Positions 1-12,380 of a stretch of 64,000 nucleotides of DNA are shown in pieces (the first letter of the stretch is position 1; every line of letters begins with the position of its first letter). The position numbers were made by a program, and so were the translations under genes. The notes beneath the pieces were generated by a model. It worked only from the letters and a program-made list of their open reading frames with translations, had not been told where the DNA came from and searched no databases. The stretch is from Promerops cafer (lineage: Eukaryota > Chordata > Aves > Passeriformes > Nectariniidae): NCBI GenBank assembly GCA_013398275.1, contig VZSE01001853.1, positions 608,501 through 672,500 on the forward strand. The letters are read 5' to 3'.

Positions 1-764
1 ATTGATATGTCATCTTTTGTATGAGTTAAGATATTGTATGCTGACTATTTTACAATGCACTCTAGATACAAAAGTGTGTCACTATGCTGCTTGAAGACAT
101 ATATATATTTCTTTTATTGATCTAGCCTGTTTAAATTACACTATTGTTTTCAAGGAAAGCTTATAATCCTTTTTAGATGAGTGACATGTTTTCTTCTTAG
201 CTTTAGTGCTTCACAGAAGAAAAGATGAAGCAGGGAGAGCATCAGATCTAGGAAGCACGTGCATCAGCTATTATCAGTCACCTAGCTCATACTTGTCTCC
301 TTAATGTGGTTTCAGAAGGTCAGACCTGTAGCAGATGTATTACTCAGGTGACAACAGGAACATCAGCACTGATGCATATCACTCACAGAAGTAAAACCTC
401 TCTGCTTGGGCCATTGCTGCCCTATCAGGACACCATTGCAATGAACAAATCGTTACACTTAGTCTCATAAAAGTATATAAAAAGAACTGCCATCAGTGTA
501 CTTCCTTCAGGCCTGCAGAATAGATCTCCTCAGATGCAGAAAAAAGAGGACTTTTGCAGAGAGGGGGGAAAAAACATTTGTATTCTCCAGGTTGGTGATA
601 CCATATGAGAAGGAGCCTACAAGGCTGGTGAATTTCCAAAGCATGAATTTGACAGCAACAAACACTGTGGATAAGCATTCCCAAGACTATTCAGTGCTGG
701 GTGGAAACCCCAATTTAGTTGTCAAAATGTCAGTACCTGTAAGTAAATTAAGAGTCTAAGCTCC
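1..764. other. No assignable gene; one weak exon-like frame
   Basis: AT-rich sequence without a recognised repeat. A plus-strand frame stays open across 496-759 and is followed by a good GTAAGT donor-like site at 739-744, but I recognise no protein family in it. It is treated under findings as a weak exon candidate. The 3' edge of this stretch abuts an LTR remnant. Confidence 0.5.
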
Positions 765-1353
765 TGTGGTCAGTTGACTTTGGCTGGACAGGGGGTGCCC
801 ACCAAGCTGCTCTATCCTCACCCCTGTCAGATGGAGAGAAAAAAATAAGATGGAAAAAATCTTGTAGGTTGAGATAAAGCAGCTTACTAGAGCAAACATG
901 AAAGGCTGCACATGCACAAGAAAAGACAAAAACTCCAAATGTATTATTCTCTCCTTTCCATCACCAAGTGATACCTGGCCACTTCCCAGGACCCAAGGCT
1001 TCAGCACATGTAGGGGCTGCTCTGGAAGGCAAATATTGTAAATAACTAATTACCCCCCTTCCTTCTCCTTTTCTTAGCTTTGATATGCGAGCTGAAATCA
1101 CGTGGTGTAGAATACCCCTTTGGTCAGTTTGGGTCACCTGTCCTGGCTGTGTGCCCTGACAGGATTTTGCCCACCCCCATCCTGCTGGTGAGGGTGAAAC
1201 TCTGGAGGGAGGGCACGGATGCAGTGCCAGTGCTGCTCAGCAGTGGCCAAAGCACTGGGGTGTGTTCAGCCCCTTTCCAGCTACCAGTGCAAATCTCAGC
1301 ACTGGGAGGGCTGCTCTGGGGAAACGAGCTCTAGCTCAGCCAGGCCCAATACA
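765..1353 (-). mobile_element. Old solo LTR of an avian endogenous retrovirus
   Basis: Read on the minus strand the element begins TGTATTGGGCCTGGCTGAGC and ends in ...CCACA, so it has the TG...CA ends of a retroviral LTR and a plausible length of 589 bp. It shares 22 identical bases (1131-1152) with the better-preserved LTR at 10323-10890 (10688-10709), in the same orientation, plus the GTTGAGATAAA block (868-878). The order of shared blocks is the same in both. The flanks GCTCC (760-764) and GTTCC (1354-1358) look like a 5-bp target-site duplication with one mismatch. The TATA box and the polyadenylation signal of its relative are both decayed here (the TATA position reads CATATCAAAG on the minus strand, around 1078-1087). 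No gag, pol or env sequence lies next to it, so it is a solo LTR. Subfamily not assigned. Confidence 0.75.
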
Positions 1354-1544
1354 GTTCCCATTATGGTCAGCTGGATGTTAGTCAAAACAAGCAAGGCTGT
1401 ATATCTGACTAAATATCATTAGCTACTTTGGGGTCATTTAAGAACTCTCATCTTCTATTCATTTTATTGACTAGATGAAAGCTTAGGTACCTAACTCATG
1501 TCTTGGTACTTGCATTTAGAAACCTAAATTTAGATTTTAGTATC

Positions 1545-1600
1545 CAAAGCTGATGGTCTCTACAGGTACCTTCCAACCTTGGCCATTCTGTAATCTCATG
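1545..1600 (+). mobile_element. CR1 LINE 3' tail fragment
   Basis: The stretch carries the end typical of avian CR1 copies: a GATGGTCTCTACAGGTACC block, then CTTCCAACC, then CCATTCTGTAATCTC, a degenerate form of the ATTCTATG octamer repeat. CR1 copies are nearly always truncated at the 5' end, so a fragment of a few dozen bases is expected. Any extension upstream into 1490-1545 is too diverged to call. Confidence 0.55.
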
Positions 1601-4600
1601 GTTTCTCAGTTCCACACGCCTACTCAGTAGAAAATTATGAAACACTAAAACATTTTTAACAACTCAACCTTCTGAAAACTTTTAAATCATAATAATTTCC
1701 CCATATTACACAAGGCTATTTAGAAATTTACATTGCAACAGAGGTTTAGCATAAGCACAGCAACATTTAACCTTGACAAACATAAATCAAAGTTTAAAGC
1801 ACTAGACTTTCATATTCATTGCCGTTTTTTGTTTCTCTCTTCAAGCTTTAATTTCCAAGTTCTTTTATATTTATTTTATCATTGAATTTCAAAAAGCACA
1901 TTCAAGATGAGTAACTGGATCCTCTTGTATTACAGTTGCCAATTGATAGCTAGTGACGGGTGAAGGGATATAGCCATTAAGTTTAAGTAACCTTAAACTA
2001 CTAGTTTAATGTGCTTCACCCATCTACAAAGCACACTCAGAAAACTGAGATCACTTCTAACCCATGATTTACCACTCTCAGCTGGGGTGCTACCCTCCTC
2101 CTGCACTTTCCTCTAGATCTTCAGCTCTCTGCTTCCTTTGAGGGTATGCAGCATTTCTTGGATGTGCACCTTGGTCCACCTCGCACAAAACAGCTTACAC
2201 CCAAGTCACCTACAGAATATATTCAAGCATTGTTTTGAAAATGTATGCCTGTATTTTAAAGTGAGGTGAATTTTCATTTACAGCTGAAGCAAGATTTAGA
2301 GGAGATCAATGAAGCCTCCCCCAGCTGATACAAAAACAGAATTTTTTAGACTTTAGAATTATCAAAGAGTTAACCTAGTTCCATTCCTTCGTGAGTAAAA
2401 CTCACTGGTAGGCTTTTATTATGTTAATTTTCCAAACTTGCAAAGCAAAAAAACTCAGTAAACTGAAGGTAACCAAAGGGGCTGTTTGGTAGAGACAGAA
2501 ATGAACTGTGTCTTTTGAAGTGTTCTAGAGAAAATGTGTTCAGAATATTTAAGTCTCAAGTGAGTTACCAAAGGTTATTCATTCACAAGTGAGATAAATT
2601 CATACCTGTCAAATTGTCTGGATCCTCTGTGTGATCACTAGGGCCTCAAATCATTTATTTTTTTCCCCAGTGAAAGTTCAAGATTTTCACATATCCAAAT
2701 TTAGTAGCATTTCCTGTGTCTGAAAGTAAATGAATTCATTTTCCTTTCATCTCACTTTCCACTTTTACAAGACTAGTGTGAAGAAAAAAAATAAATCCAG
2801 GTTGGCTGGCATAAATTGTTTTAAAGTACAATTTCACAGTGCAAACAGCCTGCAACCTCCTTACAACAGACACTGTATTTTTAAATAATCTTTTTAGAAA
2901 AAAAAATCCTATGGCTGGCAGTGATTTAAAATGAGTGTGTAAAATATAATTTCAGACCAATTCAAGACCCGCATAGACCTTTTCTATGGCTTAAGCTCTT
3001 GGATGTGCAAAAAAAGCATTTGCTTCTTCTCCACTTTAATACTTGATCCAAAACAAATTACTATGAACTTGCATTATTGTAATAACATGAATCACTGTTT
3101 CCATCATGCAAAGTGTGGACTGTGTTTGGTATCAGTCCTGTGGATTGATGAAAATTCCACAGAGTGGGGTTAAGGAAGGAACTGAGAAGTCAGCAAGAGT
3201 AGCAAAAAAGCCTTACATTTTCAATGAAAAAAGAGATAGGGCAGGCAACAGAGAAACTCTTTGTTCATGAAGCCAGAACATTAAAAGTGGTGGACAAAAG
3301 CACTGACCAGGAGGGAAACAAAAAGAGTCAGACTGATACTGTGCAGGTTTCCTATATTTTCCTAAACTGTTCTTACTAATAATTGAACATAATAGCAATC
3401 CAAAATGTAGGTGGGTTCAAGGTCACACACACTGCATAGTCAGATTTTTGTAAAAGAATATTTATATTTTGCATTTCTGACTGCATGGCAAATAGCTTAA
3501 TTTTATTTCATTTCAGATAGAAATAAAATGTGGAAAGAAGTCCCATATTTTTTTTCACATGTTTTATGCTAGCTAAGTCAACATTAAAAAGAAACCAGTA
3601 TATAAAGTTTCTGAAATTATGGTTAAGGTTTATGTTTTTATATTCTGTAATTTTTGCCTTTTTTTGGTAAAGTGTTATATTTCACAGCATTTATGTCCTA
3701 ACTTTTGCTGCATTTGACATCTCAGTGCATTGAAATACAAAGAAATTTTAAATAAGACAGTAGGGCAAAAATTTGGAAAACCTGCCTCCTGCCTAGATAC
3801 GCAATTTCAGAATTCTTAGTTTTCCATATAGTGTCGTTAGATCTCAGAGACATTAAAATACCTCAAACAATATATCATTCTATTCAATTTATATATTTCT
3901 GGATAAAAAATTAAATTCTCCCATCGAGTCACACTGTTATGGTTGACATTTATATATTTATTTTAATTCCATGAATATTTTTTATTTTCAAATCTATGTA
4001 TTACCCCTCACTTAGGATATGTTGGTTCTGAACAAAGCAGCCCACGTGTTGTCTACTATTTTGATGATGCCTGATTCATGATGAGAAACAGCTATTAAAT
4101 AGTCAATCAAAGGAAAAGCAAACTATTCAGTCCCCTAAAACTGATAAAATTAAGTATCCCATGCTTGTACCATGAATATGACTATATTGCTTCTTTGGAT
4201 AGCATTTTTTATATTTACATAGTTAAGTTAGAATGTGCATACTAATGAAATATAAAGATTATTATTATAATTGTTGTTGTTGTTTTTGCTATCAGAAAGG
4301 AACTTCTTTATTTGATCACCCATTATATGTATACAAAACTTCAAAACATTATTTTCAAGGGTTCTGATAGCACTTTTAGTGTAATAGCTACACTATTTTA
4401 AGCCACTATTGTAATATATACAAAGCCAAACTATTTTGATTGTACCAAGGGGAGAATCTGGCCCAATGTGGTCAGAGGAGAATGTAGCAGCATATGTATA
4501 TTGTATAAATACAAATAAAATAGATCACAAGGTACTCAGAAAATGACAGATACTTTAATTCTTAAAAGGCTTAGACTTTCAACTCCTTTAGAAATTATGA

Positions 4601-7600
4601 AATGAAGAATAACAAAAAACAACCCTCCATTATTATCCAAGCAGAAGTGGTATAAGATCATTTATCTTGATGGATGTCACCTTAGAGCACATATTATCCC
4701 TATCTCTCAAAGTGTTTTTTCCCCCTTATTTCATCTCTGACATTCATTGTAAATTTAATGATCCACATACGATTTGCTGGTGTCTCAGTCTGGTGTTTTG
4801 AATCATGAAACTAGTACTAAATTTATGGCACTGCAGTACCACTTAGTGAATCATTAAGCAGTACAGTGATTTTAACAATTTGGATCATACTGGACCTCAT
4901 CTCTGTATAATGAGGTTCCATTTAGTGTAAATTTTATGTAAAAATTCAATTTGCAAACCAACAACACGAAACTACAACATTTTTTTTAACCTGACATTGC
5001 ATTTATTTATTGTGATTTCCATCAGTGTTTCACATGGGGAAAGAAAATGCTACCTCATTACAAAAATAATTTTTTACAGTCCTTGCACCACTGAAAAATA
5101 TATACTTTCAGACTGGTATTTTTTAGAAATCTGTTCTAAAAGAAAAACCTCTAGAGGGCTCAGATGTTGTTATTAGAGTATGCTGAATTAGACTGTGGTA
5201 TTACTGATGTGGCTGAGCACTTGGAGAAATGATTTTCTGAAGGGTCCCCAAACCCTTCTCTGCTGCCCAAGAGGACCCACCAGCACAGAGGGGAACACTC
5301 CCTGCTGACCAGCTCAACAACACTGGGTCATCCCGTCACCTTTTTTATTATAAACCCTGTTTCTCAAATCAAAGACTTTTGATGCTGAATTGCCTCTCTA
5401 AAATTCACTGAAGGACTAACTAGTTATATGTAACCAACCCAAATAAAAATTCCTCGTTTTGAGGAGTTTTGCACTGTAGAAACTGTGCAGGGTACAATGG
5501 AGCTAATGTACTGTTCGAACAGCTAGCAGCTCCTATAGAAACTTTTTCATTTGCAAACTACTAATTTTATACATTGTTTTCAGTAAAGTTTGCTTCTCAA
5601 GTCGGTTTTCATCAAAAAGCAATCTAAAACATTAACAGATAATAATTGGGTCATAGTGTCTAAGTCAATTTCCCCTACTCTCCTGGCAATATTAACTAAT
5701 CTGCTTGGTCCAGAGTCCTAAACCAGAGGAACTTTAATAGGAAGGAAGCAGAGTTCTTGAAAAGAATGATGGTTTTTCAGTTCTTCCAGTACAGATTATG
5801 TGCATTTATGGAACTTGAGATTTAATTAATTAAGTCATTGAAGCCATGCAGTATTTTTGAGGTGGTGTAAAACAATGGGGATATACTAAAATCTTTACAT
5901 TAATTGATATGCTAGTTCAACAGCACATGACATAAGTATTTCAGAGATGCCAGGGGTAACAAAAGACATGAGTAGGATGAGACTGGAGTTTTTCCCTTCA
6001 AGAGAAAATCAAAGAAATGCAGCAAATCAAACACATATAAGTGGAAAATAAGAAAAGTAGCACGATGTTTCTAACAAATCTTTGAAAAGCTTGTGCTACA
6101 GAACATCCTAAAATGATGCAGCCACTTTTCTTCATGCCTACCCAACTCAGATGCCCAGTGCTAGACATAAAACATAACAACTTTCTGTTAAATAACATCA
6201 GTGGCTAAGAAGTATGTGACACTACTTACCTGTGCATTCTTTAAATGGAGATTAATATTCCAGAGAGAGAAGCTCCTCTCAGCTTTTTAGCTTTCTTTTC
6301 CATGGTGCCATTGTAGGCTTAATATTTTATGAAACCAGGAACATCCAGTAATCTGACCTGAGCGACACTAAATCTTGCTGTATTGAGTTGTGCTGTTGCT
6401 GGGGAGCTAGAAAGAATAGTAGATGAAATGCAACACAAGATCTCTAGCAAATGAAATGCACATTTTAAAAACTTTACAATTGAATCCATATTTGTACCAG
6501 TGTTTAGGAAATAACAAGACTTGCTTTCATCTAGCTGAAGGAATATGCATGTGCACTCTCTCACATATGACAGATTCAATAGCATTCGCATTCACAGGTT
6601 AGTGAGTACTAGAGCTAAACAAGCTGAGTTTCCTATGAATTTGTATGGCACAGCTGATACTCTTTCCCCCCACAGATGCTACATTTCCAGTGAACATTTC
6701 CTGCTTTGAAAAAGCACATCTGCTTTCTTCAGATTCTCTGATGTCTAACGATGGTTGAACAATGGTTGCAATATTTTCTTCAGCTGGGTCACTAATGGGG
6801 TCCCTCTCTCCAACTTTGCAATCTACATCACACATTTCCTCTGATCTGTGATCCATGAAACCTGTGAAATTTGGTCAGAACTAACTAAAGGGTATTGAGA
6901 TGAGGGGTTGAGGCAAATAACTCAACAGACCTAGGCCAAGACAGTATAGATGCAGATCTTTTTCCTTGTTAATCAAAATTAAAAAGAAGCAAAAAACCCA
7001 GAAAGCTGGCTTAGCAGTTTCACAAAGGCTGCCTTTGGCTTAAATTAGATTGAATATTTTAATTTACTCTTGACATGATCTCAAAACTCTGTAAGATTTT
7101 TAACATGATGTATGAACTCACCACAGGCAGAGCATTCAAATGAATTGACCCGCAATTTTTCTATGAAGTGCATGCAGCAAAACCACAGAAAGCCTTTGGA
7201 ATCTCAAAGGGACGCTTTCGTTATAGCATGAGCCAGAATAAACAACTTTTCAAAGAGAAAAAAAAATTATGATTTACCAAGTGGGACAGAGCAAACTATG
7301 AGGGTTGGCAAAAGCACCCCAACATTCACCTCTGCCTAGCACACTCTGCACATATAAGCTAGTTGTGCTGGTTTCCTAATGAAAAAAAGGGGTTTATGAA
7401 TGAATAAAGGACTACTCATCCATCAGACCTGGTCAGCTCCTGGCCATTGACAAAACTGATCAATTTTAGCCAGGCTTGATGAAGTAATAGAAGAGCCAAA
7501 GATATTTAATTGGAGCAAGTCTTTTGAGAATTAGCAGATGGACTACAAATGATCTCCATAGGTAGCCATGACCCTGCTGCCCTAACTCGCTTGTGCTGAT

Positions 7601-8624
7601 GGCCTGCTGGCACCTGTGCAGCCTGGAATCAGTGAGCCCTTTGTGGCCACTTGCCCAGCCAGGAGTTCAAATGTATGGGAGGTGACTGTGGGCACTACAG
7701 GAGGAGAAAAGGAACTTACAGGAGGTGTGAAAGAGAATTGAAGGTAATTTGCAGCAGCAAATTAAATTACTTTATTAATTTAGAAGATGGAAGATTTGCC
7801 TCCACGGGTGACAAAAACCAAATCTCCACAACTCAATGAAAATCTATTTTCCCTTTTTCTGATGTTTTGCCAAAGTAACTTTTCATAGTTAGAAAATAAG
7901 TTATAGTGTACCCTTTGGAAAAGAGGAGTTAATGATAGCAGCAGCACCAGTTGTTTTATTACAGCTTTCTCAGGTGATTCAGACTACCCAAGGCATCTGG
8001 ACCACACAAACAGTGTGACCAAAGCAAGCAGGACTCTTGACAAAAAACACCTTGAGCCATTCCTCAGCAAAGGTTAGCCAACCGAAAAATTAGTGCGAAA
8101 GCTTTTTGCTGGTTTCCTGGACAGCTTCATTCCCACTCATACGGAGCACACAGTTCATCCAACACAGAGATTAGACATCTAAACACATACTAAATAAAAC
8201 TTCAAGGCAGATGACATTATGAGGAAAATATTAAATTATTTTTGTAGCATTGGCCTATGACAAAGTAATGGTGTTTAGGAAAAAACCTTACTACTATTGT
8301 CAAAGAAGAGTTGTGATTCTGGCCAACAGCCCAAAACACCTCAAAGGTTAATGTATATTTCAAAATATTTCATGTAAAACAGAAATTTTAAAGGCAAGTC
8401 GAATTATCTATCTCATAAATCACCATTTTTTAAAGTGTTGGCTGGAATCTAAAGCTTGAATTACTTCTCATATGAAGTATAGATCAGTCATGTATAGTCT
8501 TTATTTTAAGGGCAAAATGAACATTTAAAAGTTTCAAAAATGCAGTTTCTAAATGTGAACATATAATTTTTTGGCTGTTATTTGCAAACAAGCACCCAAG
8601 CTAACCCTGAGAAAAAAAGACAAG
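1601..8624. other. About 7 kb without a gene or clear repeat
   Basis: AT-rich sequence with many short A or T runs and no frame longer than about 90 codons. Nothing in it resembles a known protein. Slightly GC-richer islands occur at about 2060-2210, 5215-5340 and 7560-7700, which may be remnants of old inserts, but none carries a diagnostic end or motif. A short mix of ATT and GTT triplets lies near 4260-4290. Confidence 0.6.
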
Positions 8625-8657
<33 letters not shown>

Positions 8658-8659
8658 CA
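8625..8659. repeat. (AC)n microsatellite
   Basis: An almost pure AC dinucleotide array of 35 bp, interrupted once by a G at 8651. It makes the poly-(Cys-Val) run seen in a minus-strand frame here, which is therefore not a protein signal. Confidence 0.95.
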
Positions 8660-10322
8660 TCCAAGGTTTGTCACAGATGAGCTGAGAAAAAAAATGCATT
8701 TAAATACTTGAAAATCGGTGTATTCTTTCAGATAACTTTGTTTTGCCAACTGCATTTTCAAGCATACAGAAAAACACCAAACACGTACAGCTAACTTGTT
8801 TTTGGCATTGTACCCACAATATGACTAGATAAACTTGTATTTGTCTAAGTTTTTATTCAGTCATTTGTTGTAATAACAAGTAATTCTTCTGCTTAAAATT
8901 TAAGTTGTATGCTGCTGTGTTTTTAAAGCACTGTGTAATGTTTTGCAGCATAGTTATCTGGGACTATCTGCATATCAGGGCAGCCAATATCAGTATTTTA
9001 TTCTAGATAATATGCTTGGCAAGATATGGTTTATTTATTTATTTTTAATTGGGCATTTATTCCCATGTAATAAAAAATCGATATCATAAAACCAAAGAAA
9101 ACTTTCCCATGGGAAGAATTTCCATCTTTTTGATCACTTTTATTTTTTCAGCCTGTTCCTCTTTTCTACACACAACAGCACCAACCCCCTTACATACAGT
9201 GCTACCTTCCTATAACACAGTCTTAATTTTTTGTTTTGGTAGCAACTAATCATATAAAAACAAATAACAAGCAAAAATTTGTTTGACAATGGCATGACTA
9301 ATATCACTAGAAAGCCCGTATTAAAATGACAATGAAAAGCAGGATCCTGCTAAAGGATATCACCCATCAGCCTAGCAGTCCAAGGAGGTGTTTAGCTAGA
9401 GCAAGATAATTAAAGGTCTTATTTATAAGAACATGTGGACTGCAAAAGACATATTAACCTTATTAATTCTTAGGCATTAAATGAAGTTCCTGTACTTAAA
9501 GGCCTCATATTTTTCCATTTACAGATATTAGGTTTTTACAATGCTTTTAGTTCAGGTACATCTACTCCCTTCTTCTTCTGTGCAACCCTCCATGATATTA
9601 ATTAAAAGTAGCAATATAGACTATATATTGTGTGGTTGGCAATATATTGTGTGGTTTTGGCACACATGTACACGTGCTTGCATTTAGTCTGTTATATTGA
9701 AATGATAATGGTGAAAAACTTTTGGAGATAGTCCAGTTTTTATGAAAACCTCAAAGAGCCTTAACCTAATGGACAAGATAATATAGTTAAAGAAATTGGT
9801 TTTTATATTTTTGCTAGTTATTTACTTTGATACTGAGTTCTAAAATATTCTTTTTAACATTAAGAAACCTTAGCTACAAGATGATTAATTTAAAAACTCC
9901 GAGGTTTATTGGTAGCCCATTGTTGATCTTATCATTCAGATTTTAAAATATCTGATCAGGGATTTTTTCTGCTCCAACAGTTTTAATTTTACAAGCCACT
10001 GGACCTTAATGTGAGCTAATCTCTTCACCTATTTGGTAGGGGGAGTGGGGAATCTGAGTAGGATTTTTGTTTAAAATAATGACTTTATGTGCATGCACAG
10101 CAATTATTGACATTTTATAAAGTTCATATGGCTGATCTGTACATCTCAAATGTCTGTATCGGGGCTGTATAAAGGAAAGACAACACTTTGAAAACACAGC
10201 CTGAAATGAGATGCTAAAGTAATACAGGAGTGAGTCCATTTTAATACCACCGTTTTTGCTTTATTGCATAGTGTTTTCAACATAATTGTTTTCCATTTTC
10301 CTCCTCTTTTACACTAATAGTC
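8660..10322. other. No gene; short direct repeat at 9624-9657
   Basis: AT-rich sequence with no supported coding region. The only local structure is a 14-bp block, TATATTGTGTGGTT, present twice (9624-9637 and 9644-9657) with six bases between the copies. This is a small local duplication, probably from replication slippage. Confidence 0.55.
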
Positions 10323-10450
10323 TGTACCACAGTTTAACCACAGGCAGCAACCAAGCCCCACACAACCATTCACTCCCCCATCAGTGGGATAAGGGAGAGG
10401 ATCAGAAGGGGAAAAAAAGTGAGAAAACTCATGGATTGAGATAAAAACAG

Positions 10451-10456
10451 TTTATT
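10451..10456 (-). promoter_or_regulatory. LTR polyadenylation signal
   Basis: AATAAA on the minus strand within CTAAATAAACTG, about 180 bp downstream of the LTR TATA box. This is the expected place for the end of the R region in this type of LTR. Confidence 0.5.
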
Positions 10457-10633
10457 TAGGGAAAGCAAAGCCATGCAAGCAGAACAACACAAGGAATTAA
10501 TTCACCACTTCCCATGGGCAGGCAGGGGTTCAGCCATCTCCAGGAGAGCAGGGCCCCATCACACCTAACAGTGACCTGGGAAGACAAGCACCAGCACGCC
10601 AAACATCGCCCCCTTCCTCCTTCTTTCCCTCAC

Positions 10634-10640
10634 CTTTATA
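10634..10640 (-). promoter_or_regulatory. LTR TATA box
   Basis: TATAAAG on the minus strand, in the sequence CAGTGTATAAAGGTG. It sits where related avian LTRs carry their core promoter. Transcription would run towards lower coordinates, from about 10605. The sequence shows the motif only; whether it is used is unknown. Confidence 0.55.
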
Positions 10641-10890
10641 CACTGAGCATGATGCCATGTGGTCTGGAATATCCCTCTGGCCAGTCTGGGTCACCTGTCC
10701 TGGCTGTGTCTCCTCCCAACCTCCATGCACCCCCAACTGCCTCACCAGTGTATCAGCATAAAAAGCAGAAAAGGCCTTGGCTCTGCGCAATATCTATATT
10801 ATCAACCCTGTGTTCAGCACAAATCTAAAACACAGACTCATACCAGCCACTGTGAAGAAAATTAACTCTACCCCAGCTGAAACCAGCACA

Positions 10891-11589
10891 CTGTGCTAAG
10901 GATATTCTGCCATGGAAAGTAAACATCCTTTCTTGCAGTATGTGTAGAAACTATAGGAAGAGTTGCAACAGCAGAGAAGAGTGATATGTGTCCAAAGAAT
11001 TCTTAAAATAACAGGAAGATAAGTGGACTTATGCCTAAAAGCTGTTAAAAAAGAGACAAGTAAAAGTAGCAAGTGTAGAAATATTACAGAAAACAGTGGT
11101 GGCCTTAATGTGTGAGATGGTTTATATATATATGTATCAGACTGTATCTGGAGTTTCTATTGAACTCTGACTTCTACCCATTTCAATATGTTTTTGAGAC
11201 TTGCAGTTGAATTTTTTGCACTGTTACCTATAGTGTTACCTAGGTTAGTTCACATTATCATACTTTGGACTATAAAGGACTGCATTGGTTTCCATGGTTT
11301 AACACTGTCCAGTCAGTTAGAACTAAATGATGAACCAAAATCTATCTAGTGGACATAAAATGAGAATTTTGAAACTGCCAAATAAGAGTAAATTTTAAAA
11401 ATATGAAAAAGTGCTGCAAATTAATAACTATAATAGCAACTGTAATAATGGCAAAATCAAGCCTAGGCTCTAAGCTGCTTTTCTCTTTCATGGGATCTGC
11501 AAAACTTGAAATCACAATTTGAAATGTCATCTTAAAATACTTCTGATATATTCTAATTGTGTATCAGAAAGGGCAATGTTCAACTATTT
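10891..11589. other. No gene seen
   Basis: AT-rich sequence between the solo LTR and an ancient LINE fragment. Short reading frames only, and no repeat end or protein motif recognised. Confidence 0.6.
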
Positions 11590-11599
11590 ATAAACGTAA

Positions 11600-12380
11600 T
11601 TAACCTACTTGCACTTTATCCACCTTCATGATTTTGTGAATTTCAGCTCTATCACTTTTAACTTTCTCTTCTAAAAACTGAATGTCTCCTCATAAATCTG
11701 CTACTCTGTCTCCTAATTCCCTATACTCCTAAAATTCTTTATGTCCATCCCTGGAGAGGCCCAAACTACCCACAATACTCAAGATACTGAGCTAACGAAG
11801 TCTTAGACTGTAAGAAAAAGAGAGCTGATGTTTTTCTCTTCCATCCCTTCTTTGAGATGACCAGCATTTTGAAGGCTTCTTTGGACTTCCCTGGCCACCA
11901 AACTGATGATTTAAGGAGCGACCCTTTCCATAGTTGTGACTTCCAAGTTTGTGTTTAAACTTTATTTTTTTCTGGAGGCTTTAAACTCGCCTACATTGAA
12001 CTTCATTTGCTATGTTTTTGTCCACTGACTCAGATTTTTAAAGTCATTCTGGAGTTCCTTGTCACCTGTAACATTTTACTGAAATCCACAAACTAAGAGA
12101 TTTCTTGGTCTAGTCCCTTCTCTGGCTTGTTAATGAAGATTTCAATAAAACTGATCCAACCAACTCTCTATGTAGTACTTCAGCATGGATTTATCTCTGT
12201 TCCAGAAAGGGGCTAGTAAGGTCTGTTCTTTGTTTAATATCCTTTAATCAGCTTTCATAAAGGAAAGCTTGCTTCCTATCCTGTGTCAACTCAGTTTCTT
12301 TAAATTGGGAAAAGACTCATCAGAAATGTTTGAATACAGAAAACTTTCAATACCTCTGTAATAAAGCTGATATATATTAA
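11600..12380 (-). mobile_element. Ancient CR1/L3-type LINE fragment (reverse transcriptase to C-terminus)
   Basis: Read on the minus strand, this follows the end of ORF2 of an old CR1/L3-like LINE in the right order. The segment near 12245-12375 corresponds to the block just upstream of the palm. The segment near 12125-12180 corresponds to the VPQGS...FNIFINDL block (plus-strand text CTTGTTAATGAAGATTTCAA). The segment near 11985-12020 corresponds to the WQMxFN block (CATTGAACTTCATTTGC). The segment near 11605-11760 corresponds to the C-terminal block usually read as LFSLEKRRLRGD...YKI, with TCTCTTCTAAAAACTGAA and CTCCTCATAAATCTG matching the common antisense pattern. All frames are broken. 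Divergence is far higher than in the CR1 copies at 37.7, 44.3 and 55.8 kb, so this insertion is much older and may predate birds. Exact ends cannot be fixed by eye. Confidence 0.7.

Larger units (their letters stand above)
10323..10890 (-). mobile_element. Solo LTR of an avian endogenous retrovirus
   Basis: On the minus strand it starts TGTGCTGGTTTCAGCTGGGG and ends ...TTAAACTGTGGTACA: TG...CA ends, 568 bp. This form is very common in bird genomes (start TGTGCTGGTTT, then a TAGAGTTAATTTTCTTC block). A TATA box (TATAAAG, plus 10634-10640) and a downstream polyadenylation signal (AATAAA, plus 10451-10456) lie in the order U3-R-U5 expected for an LTR; their spacing of about 180 bp leaves room for a normal R region. 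The preceding GC-richer half would be U3. No primer-binding site, polypurine tract or internal genes are visible at either side, so the provirus was probably lost by LTR-LTR recombination. I could not find a matching target-site duplication: TAGTC on one side, CTGTG on the other. Related to the older LTR at 765-1353. Confidence 0.88.

Noticed and set aside
8549..8761. Minus-strand frame with alternating Cys-Val
   Set aside because: Produced by the AC dinucleotide repeat.
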